In this document: positions 1 through 13,750 of the stretch, piece after piece
Layout: each line of letters starts with the position of its first letter
Position numbering within the stretch: the first letter of the stretch is position 1
Assembly (NCBI RefSeq): GCF_022539665.2
Contig: NC_081335.1
Coordinates: 5,146,001-5,210,000, forward strand
Origin: Daphnia carinata
Taxonomy: Eukaryota > Arthropoda > Branchiopoda > Diplostraca > Daphniidae
Length of the DNA stretch: 64,000 nucleotides
Direction of reading: 5' to 3'
Made by a program: the position numbers and the translations under genes
The notes under the pieces: generated by a model
The model's input: the letters and a program-made list of their open reading frames with translations, nothing else
Databases searched by the model: none
Told to the model about the DNA's origin: nothing

Positions 1-30
1 ACGGTCTATAATTCCTGCCCAGTATTCACC

Positions 31-3000
31 TCAAAACGAAGGCAAGCCTAACCGTGCGCTTTCGTCCTGCTCTAGAACCGTTGGCCACTTGTACCTGCAT
101 ACCCAGGTGCCAACACAATACCCAGGATCATCCATTCTAACAACGAAAATCCCCCTCCCCCGCACGTCCGTGCACTAATGAAAGACAAACTACATAGTCT
201 TACCGCATCGAAGCAGCAGCTCTAACCCAAGGACGTTGGATACCAAATTACAGTTCCTAATTCCTTTAATCTAGAGTGCTCGGACAACGGCTTTCGTTAG
301 CCTTTTAGTTTTGGGGTTCAATTGAAGGAAACGCCGTGAACCAATGGGTGATTGCGTAACAATATAAAAAAATGGCATTAAATAAAAGAAAACTTACTTG
401 CTGAATAATCGAAGGACGACACACATGATGATGAACATGAGAATTAACCTGAAATCAACATTTCAAGGACTTAATCTGTTTCGTAATATTTGATAACATG
501 TTTGTTATCGTAAAACATACCCACTGAGGGCTCCAATCATGGTCGGATTGATGTAAGTTCCCATTTCATCCGATACGGATGTACCTATAAAACAAATAAA
601 ATAAAAGTAGAAAATAAACGTTTAAAATGGGAACCTCATTCAACTGCACATTTGTTTAATAGCCCATTCTGTTCTTTTCTTGAAAAAAATTTACGAATTC
701 CATTCAAACTAAGCAATGCGTCTTAATACATTTCAAGATAAAAAAAATGAAAACATAGAAAATATCGAATAAATTTTTGTTTTTCCACCGTTTTTTCGCA
801 ACCAACTTCCCCTGCAAACAGGACAACGTGAAACGAGTCTAAATCGATAGCCTCCGCTATTGCCACTGTTCCCGATCCAACAGGCATCCCTGTTTTGCGC
901 CCGGCCATAGCCTAGCGATATAAATACAATGGCAACACAAAGAAGGCAAAGGTCAATGACAACTGGGCTATAACCACTCGGCAAGAAAAAGTATATCGAT
1001 CGATTCAATTGCATTATGTCATGCACCCTCGGTTTTCTTCGTCATTCGCTTATAAGGGAAAACACAGTTATATTCATTCTCCCGCGTGTGTATATGTATA
1101 GAGAGCCAATGTCCATTAACGACTCTAGAAATACAAGGCTGCAACGTGAGGCGTCTCCGCCGTCCTTGCGTGGGTCGTACAGGTTTCTAGAATTTTGCGC
1201 ACGCAAAGGGAAATCCAAGTCTTTTTTCGGTTCATCGCCTTTTATCAAGCAACATCGGCGATTTGAATGCAAATGACCTATTTTTTCCTACGCGTCTCAT
1301 GTACAGCAGAGAGTGCACGATAGAATTTTTCATTGCTTTCTTCCCTCGCACTTACATTTGCATTTGTTATCCACCGTGTGGTTACCGCAGAAAAACATCT
1401 GCATAAGGTTATTAGCGAAACATCGTGTCGTCGACGCGCAACATTCAACACTAAGGAATTAATCTTGAGTTATAATCTTTCAAGAGAAAATGTGAAAAAT
1501 ATTTTATAAAAAACTTTAAATCTAACATCTCCTTCTTACTCAGTTAAAAAAAAATAATAATAGTTTGGCTGCAAAACTTATTCTTTTTCTTCAAAAAGAT
1601 GCGTTAGGGCGTGCGTCATTCACGACTTTTCACGTTGAATGAACTTTGCACGAGAAGTTTTTGAGCATCATCAATAGTTGGAGGAGGCCCTTTTCAAGTC
1701 GATAACGACAGACGAACGCTCCCAAAGTTGTTAAATCACTCGTCACACCTACATACAGGCAATAGTGTGCTCCAGCGTAAATAAAATAGAAATGATGATA
1801 TCTCACTTTAGAAACCATATATTTACTATTGATTGATAGCTTAAGATTGTAGGCTAGTTTGCCACAAACAAAAAAAAGGCCCCCACGTTATCCACAAAAC
1901 TTTCGCTTTGCTGGCCGAGGGGAAAGGAGGGATTCCAACTTTTCTTTCTGCTCGGTCAGATTACATTTTCGGATATCCTGGCCTTTAACTATACAGATCG
2001 AAGAGCATCACATAAAAAACGATGAAAAACAAGCACAAGATGAGCAAGAGGGAACTTGATTCTCAGTTTCGTAGTAGGTCGATTCTATATAAATAACTAT
2101 TCGTAGATCCAGCTCGTTTGTTCAGACCGGCGACACTTAAAATACACGAGAACAATCTGGATCTTTTGAAGTTGTTGGAAAACACGAGACATCAAATCAA
2201 AAGTTTGGCTGCTACGGAAGAGCAGTTCTTTGATCGAACCGATACACATTCAAATACCACAAAGAAACATTGAATAGATTAGTAATTTAACCTTCCTTTT
2301 TGTTAACGGTTGGGTGACAAAGATGTCTAACGCACAGAGTCTAACGCGTGTTTTCTAAAGAATAATTTACGAAAACATCTGTCACACACTTTTAGCAACA
2401 TAGACGTATAGTGTAACCTGCGCAAAATCGCACGGCAATCAAATGGAGTTGATTGGTTTCTACAAACCTCCTCGCCCACATCTATTACATTTACCTTATT
2501 TTTTTCCCTGGATACTCTCTTTCGTTTGCCTTTGCACACGTGTGTTGTTCATCCAGCTATTCCATATGGATGTTATACACTTACTAAGATTGAATGCTAT
2601 GCAAGATGCCAACTACCCCATATGCCGTAAAAACCCCACGCAGGGAGTGTCTCCTCTTTGTACAGGCCACTGTCCAGCACCAACAACAGCGACGTCCCTT
2701 CCACCCGAGAAATCTTTCTTTAAAAAAAAATGGCATATGTCTACAATATATATACTTACAATTCATGTTTGTAATGCATAACGATATAGCGAACTCTGTA
2801 TATCGTTACCAAAATATCGGACCACGTTGTCCACGACTAAACTGTAATACACATTTATGTGCTTACGTAGTACATCCTAAGATCGTGCGATATCGACTTG
2901 GTTTATTATGAAGCCATTTGTTGGGCGTGTATGGGCGTATGCGTATTGCTCTCGTGCGTTATAAAATGACTTGTTTCTGCCGCTATACGAATGCGGCCAA

Positions 3001-6000
3001 AAGGCATAGCTCGTCGTCAACACTGCGGGCCGCAACATTTACACACAATTTGGCACACGTTTGCTATATGCCAGAACGAAATTCAAAATCTACGGAACGC
3101 CACATCTCTTTGTATCAACAAACAAAGAATGCATCTTTTTTTTATTTTACATTTCATACTTTATGTGCCCTTGGATACATAAATATGCGATGCTCGATAG
3201 GCTTACGAGCTCCTTATTTCTGTTTGGCCAAGCGCGCACATCAATATTTGATCAGAAATATTGTTGCAGCTTTCTGTTTTTTATGGCTTCAAGATAACAA
3301 GAAAGGAAGGAAAAGGGAAAAAAAAAGAAAAACTGGCTGCACTTACTGGTGCAGACGATATTGCCACCGATGTAGAAAGTTGGCTTGAAATCGTAAGCGC
3401 ACTGGCAGACGTGATCGTGGCACTCCATGTTCCGATCGCTGTCAATGCACTGGGCGTTGAAACTGCAACTCTCGTTCAACTGCCTCCCTAAATTTTCGGC
3501 CATTGAGAGAAAAGAAAAGAATTATTTTTTAATTCTGTTAAATCAGTTAAAACAAAACAATTGCGTATAAAAAAAGAATTCGATTTTTGCCAATGTTTCT
3601 CTTACCCTCCCCCCCCCCCGTCTCTTTTTTTTCTTATATAATAACAAAAATAAGAAGAATATGCCGATCCCATTTCCCGTTTCTTATATGGATTCGTGTT
3701 CGAGGGGTGGTTTTATGCATGCAAAACTCGTATTAAGACTGCGCCAAAGTTTAATTGTCGCAACCGACTTCTTAGAGACAGCACCCACGTCAGGTATACC
3801 CTTCTACGAAAAAAGTGAAGGTAAAGAAAATAGCACGCCACATCTTACAACAACCCCTTCAAATTTCAGAAGGATTAACTTTCATTCCAACGTTAAAACA
3901 CTTCGTTCTATACACTCCTCCCCCCAGCAGCGCTATAGCCGTATAATAATAATTATTATTATTTTCAACATATACGTAGAGCAGCAGGACAACTTACATC
4001 ACCATAATTATACCTTCTATATACTCGGCTTACGAGGCCGTCAAAGTAGATATTAGCGCTGAGACCGCATCTGTCAAACTGCACACGTTGCTCTATTTTT
4101 CGGAGGGCGTATGTACACCATACGCAGGGAGACGGGTCTATCTAATGAATTGTTTCAAAGGGTTCGGGCTTTGTGCTAATGCTTCGTCATAGCCACAAAA
4201 AGTTTACGTTCGCGCACACACACACACGCTGTCATACAGCGCTATATATAGATTATTCATTCACCCGCAACACAAGAACTGCAACGTCGCAGGGTTTCCT
4301 CTTGTTGTCGAGCCAAAAAACACCACTGGCGAGCTGAATCATTGAGCCACTTGCATAATATATCATTTACATCTACTTACACGGCTAACATGATAAGTTC
4401 CCTTCATTTGCACCAAGCCCTATACTTGTAAATAAAGGTATAATATCATTTCCGTCTAATCAAATCGTCCATAAAAATGGTACAAGCTCATTAGGAAACA
4501 TGACATGTCTTAATTTCGCGTAGACTTGCCCTCGAAATATTTTCAAACGAAATAAACCACTAACTTATATTTGATTAGAGCTTATAGGCGTTGGCGAAGA
4601 ACGATCGCAATCGGACGGAAGCTAAGAAAGGATAAAAAAAATGTGTTGATTTGTTTTATTGGTGCAGTAGTATATAGGGAAAGAAAACTCCGTGTAGAAG
4701 GTAATATAGCACGTCCCGGTTTACGATGTACAATCGATCGACCTTGTTCATTGGCTAACGCAGTAAATTACCCGTGCGGAAAAGAGCGTTTGTATATGGA
4801 CTGAGTCAATAAAAACTGGAGGCCCGTCTTTTTTTTTTTTTTATGTATATCAACGTATCCGCTTTTAATTGTTGAAGTTGTCGATATTGCAGGGGATATA
4901 GCAAATGAGGCGGCTATAAAGAGCCTATCAAAAGCAACCTTTAGACGTCTTTCCCCAAAGTCCCACCGGAAAAAAACAAACCAAAAAAAACAACAAAAGT
5001 TTTTCTTCAATTCTCATTGCCACTTTTGGCCTCCCCTTTCTTTTATTCTGTTTATAACGTCATTGTTTTGTTTTTGTTTTCTCGTTTTCTTTTGTTTCCT
5101 TCTAAAAGTCTCTTGTGTCCCTGCATGGTAGCAGCACACAGTTTGTTTGCACATTCAAGTTTGGTCGCTTGTTTGTTTATTCTTTGAACAAACTTTTTTT
5201 CTTCTTCTTCTTTTCTTTTTTTCAAGTCTGCTGGAATTTTATTTTGATTCAGTTTATAATACAGTTTAAGTATTTCGTTAGCCGTTCAACAACTACCTCG
5301 TCTTTAACCCAGTCTGGCTACACTTACATAAACATTCAATCTCGGTTACATATAAAATAGTTTCAGATTTGAAATCAAAAAAAAAAAAAAAACACGAAGA
5401 ATTTTTCACGTCACGCGATACCTCAATCTCAATCTTATGTCTACTACGCAAACACACACGACACACTGATGGTACCTACGGGTTATATCCACTGCGGCAA
5501 TCGTTAAAAATAAAAAAAAAACGTATACTTTGTAAACGTACATCTAGTTGTATACAGAGAACAAAAAAAAAAGACAAAAGAATGATGCAGAGAATTGCGT
5601 CATCGAATATCATTTAGAGACGGCAACACGTGATGGAAGCATAAAAAATATGTGGATCACAGAAATTACCTTGTGTGCATAATGTGCCACCTTCGACGGG
5701 GTGTTGTGGAGTACAGGCGCAGACGCCGCCCTTCTCCGTGTCGCAGTGCGAATGAGTCACCAAGCTGCAGTCTTCCGTTTGCGAACATTTATCGCCCAGT
5801 CGCAGAGCTATATACAGTAGTTCAATTGCACAAAAAAAATGTAGACGTTTTTATATCGTTCAACTGAAAACAAAAAAACATCGAAAATTCAATTTATACA
5901 TTTATTGTTTTGTTTTTTTCTCCTATCGCATTACGGATGTCTGTTTTCGATTGTATACGCAGTTCAAATGTTAAAGTGTAGGATATAGACAGATTGATGT

Positions 6001-9000
6001 GTCACACAGCAAATGGTCTACGTAGAAGTGTTTCGTCGTCCTCAAAGACCTCCCGCGCCGTCCACACATAATGTCATGAATCGATAAAAACACTCGTATA
6101 TAGGACGTCACCTTTTCGTTGGCGTTTCGATTTCTCAGTTAGTCTAAATAGATTAGTACGTGCAAACGTAATAAATATGCCACGTCAACGGTAAGGTTCC
6201 ATAGAGAAATGAAAAACATCCAAATCCAAACGGAGGCATTTTAAAACCTACGCGAAAACGATATGTTCTTATAGCCCATACATGTCAAATCATTTAACGT
6301 ATGTTAGGTATACTTCAAGCGTATATAGACCTGTAAGCTAATGCATCGCTAATATCGTTCACTCACGCTACCCTGAAAAAATAGACTACAAAATCAACCA
6401 TTCGGCAACGCCTGCATTGATTTCGATTTAAAAGAGATTTCCACATTTTCATATGAAAATAGAAAAGAAAATTATTAGAAGACTCGAGAAGAGTTAAAAA
6501 ACCATATGGATGGTTTCTCACGAAGCTTTCTCTCGTGGACACATCTCTCTGCCATACGTACACACCACGGACGATTACAAGCTATTACATGCTTGCACTC
6601 GAATTCTTTGTTCCATAGAACTATGTGCAGATCTTGTTTCTTCGCTACACAAGAACCTTTTTTTTTTTTTTTTTTAAATATATATAATAGATATATATAA
6701 AACGAAGCACAGCTGGAACCAATGGCATCTTGAAAGACCATAGCAAGGCTTTGGACGCCTGTCTTGTGTTTGTTTATTTCGCAAGCATGGCTGGTCAAGT
6801 TCTCATTCGGAGGCCAACTTTTCTAAGCTGCTGATTGGTGTCTCGTTTGTCGAATGGTCTCCTAAGGGCGAGCAAACGTTGTCGCCGGTCTATTTGTATT
6901 GCGCAACTTGCCTTCGAAATCTTGTTTATTTGCCTTGGTTGTTTGGCAACTTAAGGCATTCTGCGAAAATAAAAGGAAAGGTCTTTTAACGAAACAATGG
7001 TTTTCACCAAAATGAGTTTGATTGCGTCATTTGCGACTCTTAGCAAGCCTCCAGCACAGTTGAATTGTGTATGAGGCCAAAGCCATTACCAAATTACGGT
7101 TGCATCTCAGTTGAGGTTAATATAAAGTTTCTGATTATTATGTAGAGTGGCTTTGCTGTACACGTAACAATTATGTTGTCGATAGGACGTACGTTTATGT
7201 TTATATGTATTTTTAGTAGTAAAAATACAAAGCCACGTCATAATTGGTTATGCATCAAGTTCAAATATCACGAGCCATCGATCGTGGTTGGATGAATTCT
7301 AAATTAGGATCAGTACGATAGATTTGACGGTTTTCTTAAGGTCTATTTTAGAAGCAACACCGTCCGCCCCTGTTTGAACGGTGAAAGGTGCATTGAAAAC
7401 GAAACGTCTGTATACATATAGACGATATACACGTTACAGACCCTATTCAAAAAGAAATGGACGAGGCAAGTTTATATTTGCATGTAGATGATCCCCATAG
7501 ACGCAGCAGTAGATGACCAATATCATTGGAATATATTACGAATAAGAGTCCTAAACGAAATAATCATCACGTTTAAGAGGCCAACGTATTCAGTGAGTTG
7601 CATTGCCATCCGCACAACAACCATCCCACGCCGTTCAATAATAAATAGACATTTATGCTTTTGGCCTCCTTCGTATAATATTTTATATAAAAAGCTAGCA
7701 TTAAAAGAGTAGGCAAGTTCCATACAGGGACCCTAAAATAAAGTCGGTTGGCTTTCATCTTTTGCCTTATCATCGCTTTTTGATGTTTCGCAGTCACTTT
7801 GAATTCATCATATAGACCGAGCCCTTCATGCGTATTCCGCTGCCTCGATCCAGCCGCCATCAGCTCAAATTTACACAGCCAACCTTTTCTTTTTCGCCGT
7901 ACCCATTTTCATTTATTTAACTGAATTAGCCTTCCCAATTCGAAAGAAAAGGCGATTTTAAATGTTAAAAAAAAAAAAACAAAGCAAATGGGCTTATGTG
8001 TGGAAGAAAAAAATTCAGGCAGCGGACGGTTACGATTAATAACAAATGCGTAAGTAGACTAACGTAGAGTCGGCACGGAGTCAGTTGCTGTGGTGGTGCC
8101 TACGTGAAAATCGATGCGAACCATCATCGCGGCTTATACTCTAGAGCGCTTTGAATATTTAAAGGAGTTTATGGACGAAGAGCTCCGTACATAAATCTAA
8201 GCGGTATCTATGACAACCCTATTTTTTACATTGCAAAAGAAACCCAACTTGAATCAGAAAAAACTCGCTTCATCACAAAAATGAAATGCATTTATTTTAA
8301 TAGTTGATGTAATGTTGGGTTATGATTCAATGCAAATTTACATACCCCAGCATGCGTACAGTCACGAGCGTACAAAGGGAAGACAAAAAAAAAAAAATGA
8401 AAAATGTACTCGTGCCGCCTCGATCCTTTCGACTCGGCAACGTGCAAATTCGATCCATCTAGTATACATAATACAACAAATCCCCGTGAGTGGAAAGTCC
8501 TGTTTTCATTCCACGCGCCACGGCATCATCATCTCTTCTCTCATCCCTCGTTATGTATCCTGAATCCCCCCCTCCTCTCCTGTCATTTATTATGAACGCG
8601 CTTGTTGCTTACACTCGACAGTCGCATTGGCAACAGGATTGCGACTACATCCAATTTCAAAGTGCAAAGTCTTTTCGTATTACACACAGAAAATGCAATT
8701 CGTTCGAACTTCCTCGGTGCTTTTAATGCCATTATTTGTCACGTGTCAGAAACGAATGGATGTACGTACTGTACGTATTTAAAAAAGAAAAATCTCAAAC
8801 CTTTTGGGGATGGTTTGATCCAGCGTTGGTCCGGTTGCTGAATGGCGTTATCGGCTGTTCCGGAATGGAGGGCTAGCGCTTCAGCCTGCGTGTCAGATGT
8901 CAGCGACCGAGAGTTGGCTGTGCCATCGTTGTTGTTACTGCGATTATTATCGGATGACGAGTACAAATTGGACGTGGACTTTGGATGGATGAGACATCGT

Positions 9001-9056
9001 GACGAACGACAGGCGAGCGCTACGGCCAACACAATTAACCACCGATGACAAATCAT
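31..9056 (-). CDS. Secreted-then-anchored membrane protein with two EB-type cysteine modules
   Basis: Six-exon model: 9056-8801, 5807-5670, 3487-3347, 584-521, 448-398 and 94-31. All junctions have GT/AG sites and the phases join without a stop (714 nt, 237 aa). Exon 1 starts MICHRWLIVLAVALAC, a typical signal peptide, followed by a Ser/Asn-rich linker. Exons 2 and 3 each encode one module of about 46 residues with an EB/EGF-like cysteine pattern (CSQTEDC...CACTP...C and CSFNAQC...CQCAY...C). Both are bounded by phase-1 introns, which suggests exon duplication. Exon 5 encodes a membrane helix (LILMFIIMCVVLRLF), and exon 6 a short cytoplasmic tail ending LGLPSF before TGA. It is probably a type I cell-surface protein; partner and function are unknown. 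Introns of 2-3 kb are long for this locus, so an extra module exon could have been missed. Exon phasing makes the model fairly firm; the family name is not established. Confidence 0.66.
585..3346 (-). other. Long intron of the EB-module gene
   Basis: About 2.8 kb between the second EB exon and the pre-membrane exon. It is AT-rich. Cys-containing open stretches occur near 830-915 and 2327-2539, but none has a paired acceptor and donor in the required phase. I see no RNA gene or transposon in it. Confidence 0.5.
3488..8800 (-). other. Two long introns of the EB-module gene
   Basis: The interval 3488-5669 and the interval 5808-8800 flank the first EB exon (5670-5807). They contain short homopolymer runs (T15 near 4829, A14 near 5378, T17 near 6658) and (CA)n near 4217. 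I recognise no further exon, RNA gene or mobile element. Confidence 0.5.
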
Positions 9057-10900
9057 ATCGTCTGTGTTTTTTTGCGTATCTTTAATTATACACGCTGCCC
9101 AGTAGATCACTTGAATCGAAAGTGTTTAGCGCTTTTTTTTTCACAATCGAATTTTCTTTTATCTTTTTTGTTCGTTTTTTTTTTGTTACTAATTGCGCTC
9201 GATGAACCAAGTTCTTTTAAAATATAATCAGGATAGCGCACTAAAATCGCACTACTCCCTTATGCACCATAGAACTGATGGCATTCACTTCTTATTTTCC
9301 TGTAAGGAATTCGTTTTTGTTTTTGTTTTTTAAGAAAACTTAGAGAAGCGCCGGAGATGCAACGGTCACCGGAACCAACTGCGAGATTTTCAGTGCGAGT
9401 CTACACTTTTTGACTCACACATACATACGTGTGTTTCTTGAACGCTTGTCATCCGTTTTATCAAGCACATGCCTTCCTATTCTTCGGTTGCGCGCTGCTC
9501 GTGGAGCGCAGTGCACGCGCGGCAATGGGAGTGGCTGGGCGTTGCTGGGCACCCCTTGTACACATTATATCTTTCTTCTCGCGTTCGTGGTCGATGTGTG
9601 TGCTTGGCTAAACGAAAGGGAATCGATCGCTGGGCAATATATTCGCCGATATACTATGTAGTCTGTTGGCGGAACCGACAGAATGCGCACCCAGTTTATT
9701 CTGGCATTCATTACAAACAATAGCGGCGTAATGATTCTGAAGTAAACCCATGCAACCGTCGATCAATGAAGCATATTGCGCAATACAAATTTTTGGTTAA
9801 GTTTCGTTTAATTTAAAAACCCAGAAAAAAATTTAGTACATTAAGATATAAAGCGCAGCATTAAATTATTTATCTGGCATCGTTGCAAAGGGGAATCGAT
9901 CCTGTGTGGCAGAACCTCTTCTGCGGAAGTATCCAAACACGGTGACGATTTCTCAATGTTTACATTGAATTATAGCAATACAATAATTCGTCAACATTTC
10001 ATCTGCTTTTGATAGAATACATTTTCGAGCGAGGACGCTTTTTGACAGCAATCACCATTTCTGCTAGTCCTTCAATTAGGTTTCGCGTTCTGCTTAGCGC
10101 ATGTCTGGAGTCCCCTTCCGGCGTTTTTCATTTTTGCACTCCAACGACAACTTCAAAAACTCCGGATGGCGTATTAATTTTAGACGTCTATTCAAGTTTC
10201 ATTTTGGAGTTTCCATCAAAGTTGAATCGTTATTTTGTGATCCGAGATTAGACAGCAGCTGGCTTAGGTTTTCCTCTTTGTATACACGCACATGTAAAAC
10301 AAACGTCCTAGTTGTGTTTACATGCCAAACAAGGTTCAGACTTTAGTATGAGCACAGTTGAAATTGGCATTCTCGCTGAAAGGAATGTGTCCACATCCGT
10401 CACCAGCGGCACCCGATCTATGGGGATCTCCATTGTTAGTTTAATGCAGCTGTGTTGTGCCGAAAATTTTTGCTTTTCTTTTTTGCTTTTACATCTGCTC
10501 AAATGAGAGTCGTTGCGTTCGCGGTTCTGCTATGGTAATTGGTGCAGAGGCTTGAAGGAAGAGTATGAATCTGTGATTTGACTGCTAAGTCGCTGCTGCC
10601 AGTCAATGAGTCAGTTCTGCCCTTCATCTATAACTTGTCGAGCGTGCAAAAACCTTTTGTCGTTCACGAGACTCTTTTGTATTCACATCACGCCTCTGTT
10701 GTCAATTTTACAGTTTATGCCCGTACCAAACTAAAATGCCATTTTGATTTAGACCATCTAGCGGGATTATCTAGTAACTTGTCAGAATCACAACAACAAA
10801 CAACATTGTGAATCGAGCATTTGCATGTCACAGGAGAAAATATACGCAAAATACATTAAAAATAAATTATAAGGTAGTGTGTGTTTGTTGTGGTAACGAA
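9057..10900. other. Intergenic region between divergent EB-module and ankyrin genes
   Basis: This region lies between the 5' end of the minus-strand EB-module gene and the start of the plus-strand ankyrin gene, so both promoters must be here. Several open frames of 60-84 codons exist, but none resembles a known family. No clear TATA box or other element could be assigned. Confidence 0.4.
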
Positions 10901-12077
10901 ATGGATGCAGGTGGATCCTCATCCAATTCCTCTTCCAAACGAGTCAGAAAACTCCGACAATGTAGTGGTAAGATTATTGATACAAGAATTCATTCTTCTT
11001 CGTTTGCATTGTACTTATAGTGTATTAATGCCACCAGGTGATTCCACCAAGAGTGAACCTACTGAAGCATCTTCGGAAAGTGATTTCGATCCCAGTGGAT
11101 CGCATCAAAAAGGAGAAAGTGGTAGGAGAAGATGTGATCGACAGAAGCAGCCTGGACTGAAGTTTGCAGCCTTGGCCTATGAGAGCAACTTTGATGATGG
11201 GGAGCACAAGAGTGCATTTCTCCCGTATCGGGTAACTAAACAAACTGATATCAGATCTTTCAGTATTGGCTTTTATTTGAACTTTATGATACCAGCCTAG
11301 AACAGTTCTCACCAATCTCCAAAGAGGAAACGTCCAGACTGAAGCAGTTGTTGTCAATCCTGTGCAGCTGAGCTTCCACCAGCGTGCTGGGAAAGGTGAA
11401 ATTACTAAAGCAGATATAGATGCTGGTAATTTTTTAAATAAAAGTTTTTACTTCTAGCAACCTACATTGAATAAAATCTATTAATTCCTTTATATCTCTG
11501 CAAATAGGCACAAATGACATTAATGGATTGGATGAGCGAGGCCTAACACCACTAATGTGGTCTTCAGCGTACGGTCAAGTTCCGACAGCCGCTCTCTTAC
11601 TTAAAGCTGGAGCTCTCCATTCCATTAAAGGCCCAGACGGTGAAACTGCGATCCATCTGGCTGCAGCTGGTGGGCATACGGACATTATCAGGCTGTTGAT
11701 TGGAGCCGGAGCTTCAGTCAATGAGATCGATGACGTATGGACATCTAGACTGAGGATATGGTGTCACTCTAACTTTAAAAAAAAAAAAATCTTTCTTTTC
11801 GTACCCAGAATTCCAATACTCCAATGATGTTTGCCGCTCATGGTAACCATCCACATGCCCTCAACGAACTGCTGAATAACGGTGGAGATATCACGATGAT
11901 TAACCTCAACGATGATTCTGCGCTGAGTATCGCCTTGAAACGCTCCAGCAAAGAAGGTTTGGAAAGCAAATAATTTTTCAGTTCTCATTTCCAATGATGT
12001 TCTAATTTTTATCTTTGTTTACAGCACAAAATGTTATAGAAGGCTACTTGTTTATGCTACTTCAGCCTCAAAACTAA
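10901..12077 (+). CDS. ANKRA2: ANKRA2/RFXANK-family ankyrin repeat protein
   Basis: Exons 10901-10967, 11038-11231, 11296-11425, 11508-11734, 11809-11956 and 12025-12077 join in phase (819 nt, 272 aa). The N-terminal half is acidic/Ser-rich. Next come the family motif TVLTNLQRGN and a short SFHQRAGKGE stretch like the SxHQLAAQGE seen just before the repeats in RFXANK and ANKRA2. The ankyrin repeats follow (ERGLTPLMWSSAYGQ; GETAIHLAAAGGHTDIIRLL; NTPMMFAAHGNHPHALNELL; a degenerate last repeat), then the C-terminal NVIEGYLFMLLQPQN, matching the QQVIExHxLKLxQ end of the family. Vertebrate members bind PxLPx[IL] peptides in HDAC4/5, RFX5/RFX7 and megalin; whether this one acts with RFX factors is inferred. 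Length fits (human RFXANK 260 aa, ANKRA2 313 aa). The start is the only ATG in phase with exon 2. It converges on LSM6, with ends 348 bp apart. Confidence 0.88.
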
Positions 12078-12424
12078 AAACTATTTGCCATTATCATCTT
12101 GTACCAGATACCATCATCACCCTTTACCCATAGGCTTGTTATAATAGTTATAGACTTCACAGTTATCACACTTTCACCATTTATCTCAAAATTATGGAAG
12201 CTTCGAAGGATTGTGGAAGCACCAACCAAATGTGCCAATATTATGTGTCCCTTTGTTACAATAATCAATAAAAAAATTCTCTTTACCTTACTCCAATGTT
12301 TACAATAAAGATTAATGTCAGAACCATACTTTTTTGGCACTACATAAGCTAGAAAGGATCTTTTTTCAAAAAAAAAAAGGAAAAATTTGATAAAGAGCAA
12401 AAAAAAAATATATTGTCAGTTACA

Positions 12425-12732
12425 TCAATTTCTTCGTTTCTGAGTACTGATGAAAAGTACATTGTTCCCTCTGATGAAAGCATCGCCGTATTTGTTCTTC
12501 AGCTGTCCATTGCTGTATTCTTCGGTTTGCTCGAGAGCAATGTTCATGTAACCATCCAGGCAGGCCAAGACTCCTAATATTATAAAAAGAAAATGTCAAT
12601 AGAATTGAAGTTTTGAGACCATGCGTTTTATGGGTTATCACCTCGATAATCCACTCCATTATTGAGTTTCACCACGACAGGGCGACCAATGATTTGCTTC
12701 AAAAACTCGTTCGGTGTTTGTCTAGCACTCAT
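12425..12732 (-). CDS. LSM6: U6 snRNA-associated Sm-like protein LSm6
   Basis: Two exons, 12732-12642 and 12573-12425, join in phase 1 to give 79 aa (human LSm6 is 80 aa). The protein begins MSARQTPNEFLKQIIGRPVV, carries the Sm1 motif (VVVKLNNGVDYRGVLACLDGY) and Sm2 motif (IRGNNVLFIST), and is nearly identical to animal LSm6. LSm6 is one subunit of the LSm1-7 ring (cytoplasmic mRNA decapping and decay) and the LSm2-8 ring (nuclear, binding the U6 snRNA 3' oligo-U tail). A Phe replaces the usual Tyr in the Sm2 strand. The gene is divergently arranged with the MBD5/6-type gene, so the 1-kb gap probably holds both promoters. Confidence 0.95.
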
Positions 12733-13750
12733 TTTCTTACTTTGCTTGTTCAAAGAATTGTCCGTCAACAATTTTTCAGGTTTTTTGTGGGTTCCTTTCA
12801 CGGTAGACAGGCAGTACGCAAATATGCGTCTGTTTCGAATCTCACGACATAGTGCGAAATTGAAACATAGGTGCCGCTGTCGACGGAAATAATACAAGTT
12901 GGTGGCGCAAAGTCCGCTCATAGGTGTCACTGCTTTTGTAAAAAAAATAGTAACGCGATGACGTGATCGGGTGTAACGTGTTGCCGTTACGTAGCGCTGG
13001 CGTCTCGGCTTTTTGCGCCGCCAGCCAAACACAATACATAGAGAAACAGGGGAAATAAGGGGGCAAGAGGAGGAGGAGGCTTGGCAAACGTTGTTGTGGT
13101 GTGCCAGACGATACTTTCCACCCTGGCAGAGAGGGACCGCATATACTGGATCTCGTGAATCGCACCCTGTTTTTTTTTTCCCTCTATCTTGAGGTTGTTC
13201 ACGTTCGAACGAGTCGTTGATTCGTCTCATTTCGATCGAGTGCCAGAAAAGTGTAACAATAGATACCAAAAGTTGTGTGAGTGATTAAGTGGGACGCGAG
13301 CCACGACGACGTTTTCTCTTTAGGAAAAAAGACGTTCCCGAGGCCACAGACGTGTGGTGCAGAGAATCGTGAAGTGCGCGGGACTGCCTCAGGTATTTTC
13401 GGGTCCCGCGCGTATAGTGAGTGTTAACCTTGGAGTACCCATTACGCCCGTCAGAGCCAGAGGGCGTGAGTTTTTTAGAGTGTGTCTCTTTTCTGTGCCT
13501 ATGTTTGAGTGTTTGTGAGTTGTTGTGAGAAATTGTGTATGTTTCACCTTGAAAGTGTTAAGGAGAAGAAAATTTACCTTGAGCCACAGCAGCAACAGCC
13601 TTCAAACTAGTGGCAGTTTGCTGCGTGACTAAACCCCTTGGAAAAATAAAACAGTCTGGATGGAGAACGAAACACTAGCTTCACTTTCCTGGCGGAGATG
13701 AGTAAAGGAGCCAACAACAATCTGGGTGGTTGTGATCCAATCGTAGAGGG
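12733..13750. promoter_or_regulatory. Divergent promoter and 5' leader (LSM6 / MBD5-6)
   Basis: This 1-kb gap separates the LSM6 start codon (minus) from the MBD5/6-type start codon (plus). The distal part after about 13200 looks like the plus-strand 5' leader. It has two short upstream ORFs beginning at 13660 and 13698; both end before, or in a different frame from, the main ATG at 13751. Long read-through ORFs on the minus strand here are extensions of LSM6 exon 1 and have no family similarity. Confidence 0.45.

Noticed and set aside
733-1026. Cys-containing minus-strand frame (RDACWIGN...RCPVCRG) as an extra exon of the EB-module gene
   Set aside because: An acceptor in suitable phase exists, but no credible donor follows, and the model closes in phase without it.
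12628-13269. 213-codon minus-strand ORF upstream of LSM6
   Set aside because: It is LSM6 exon 1 read backwards into its promoter; only the part from 12732 matches LSm6.
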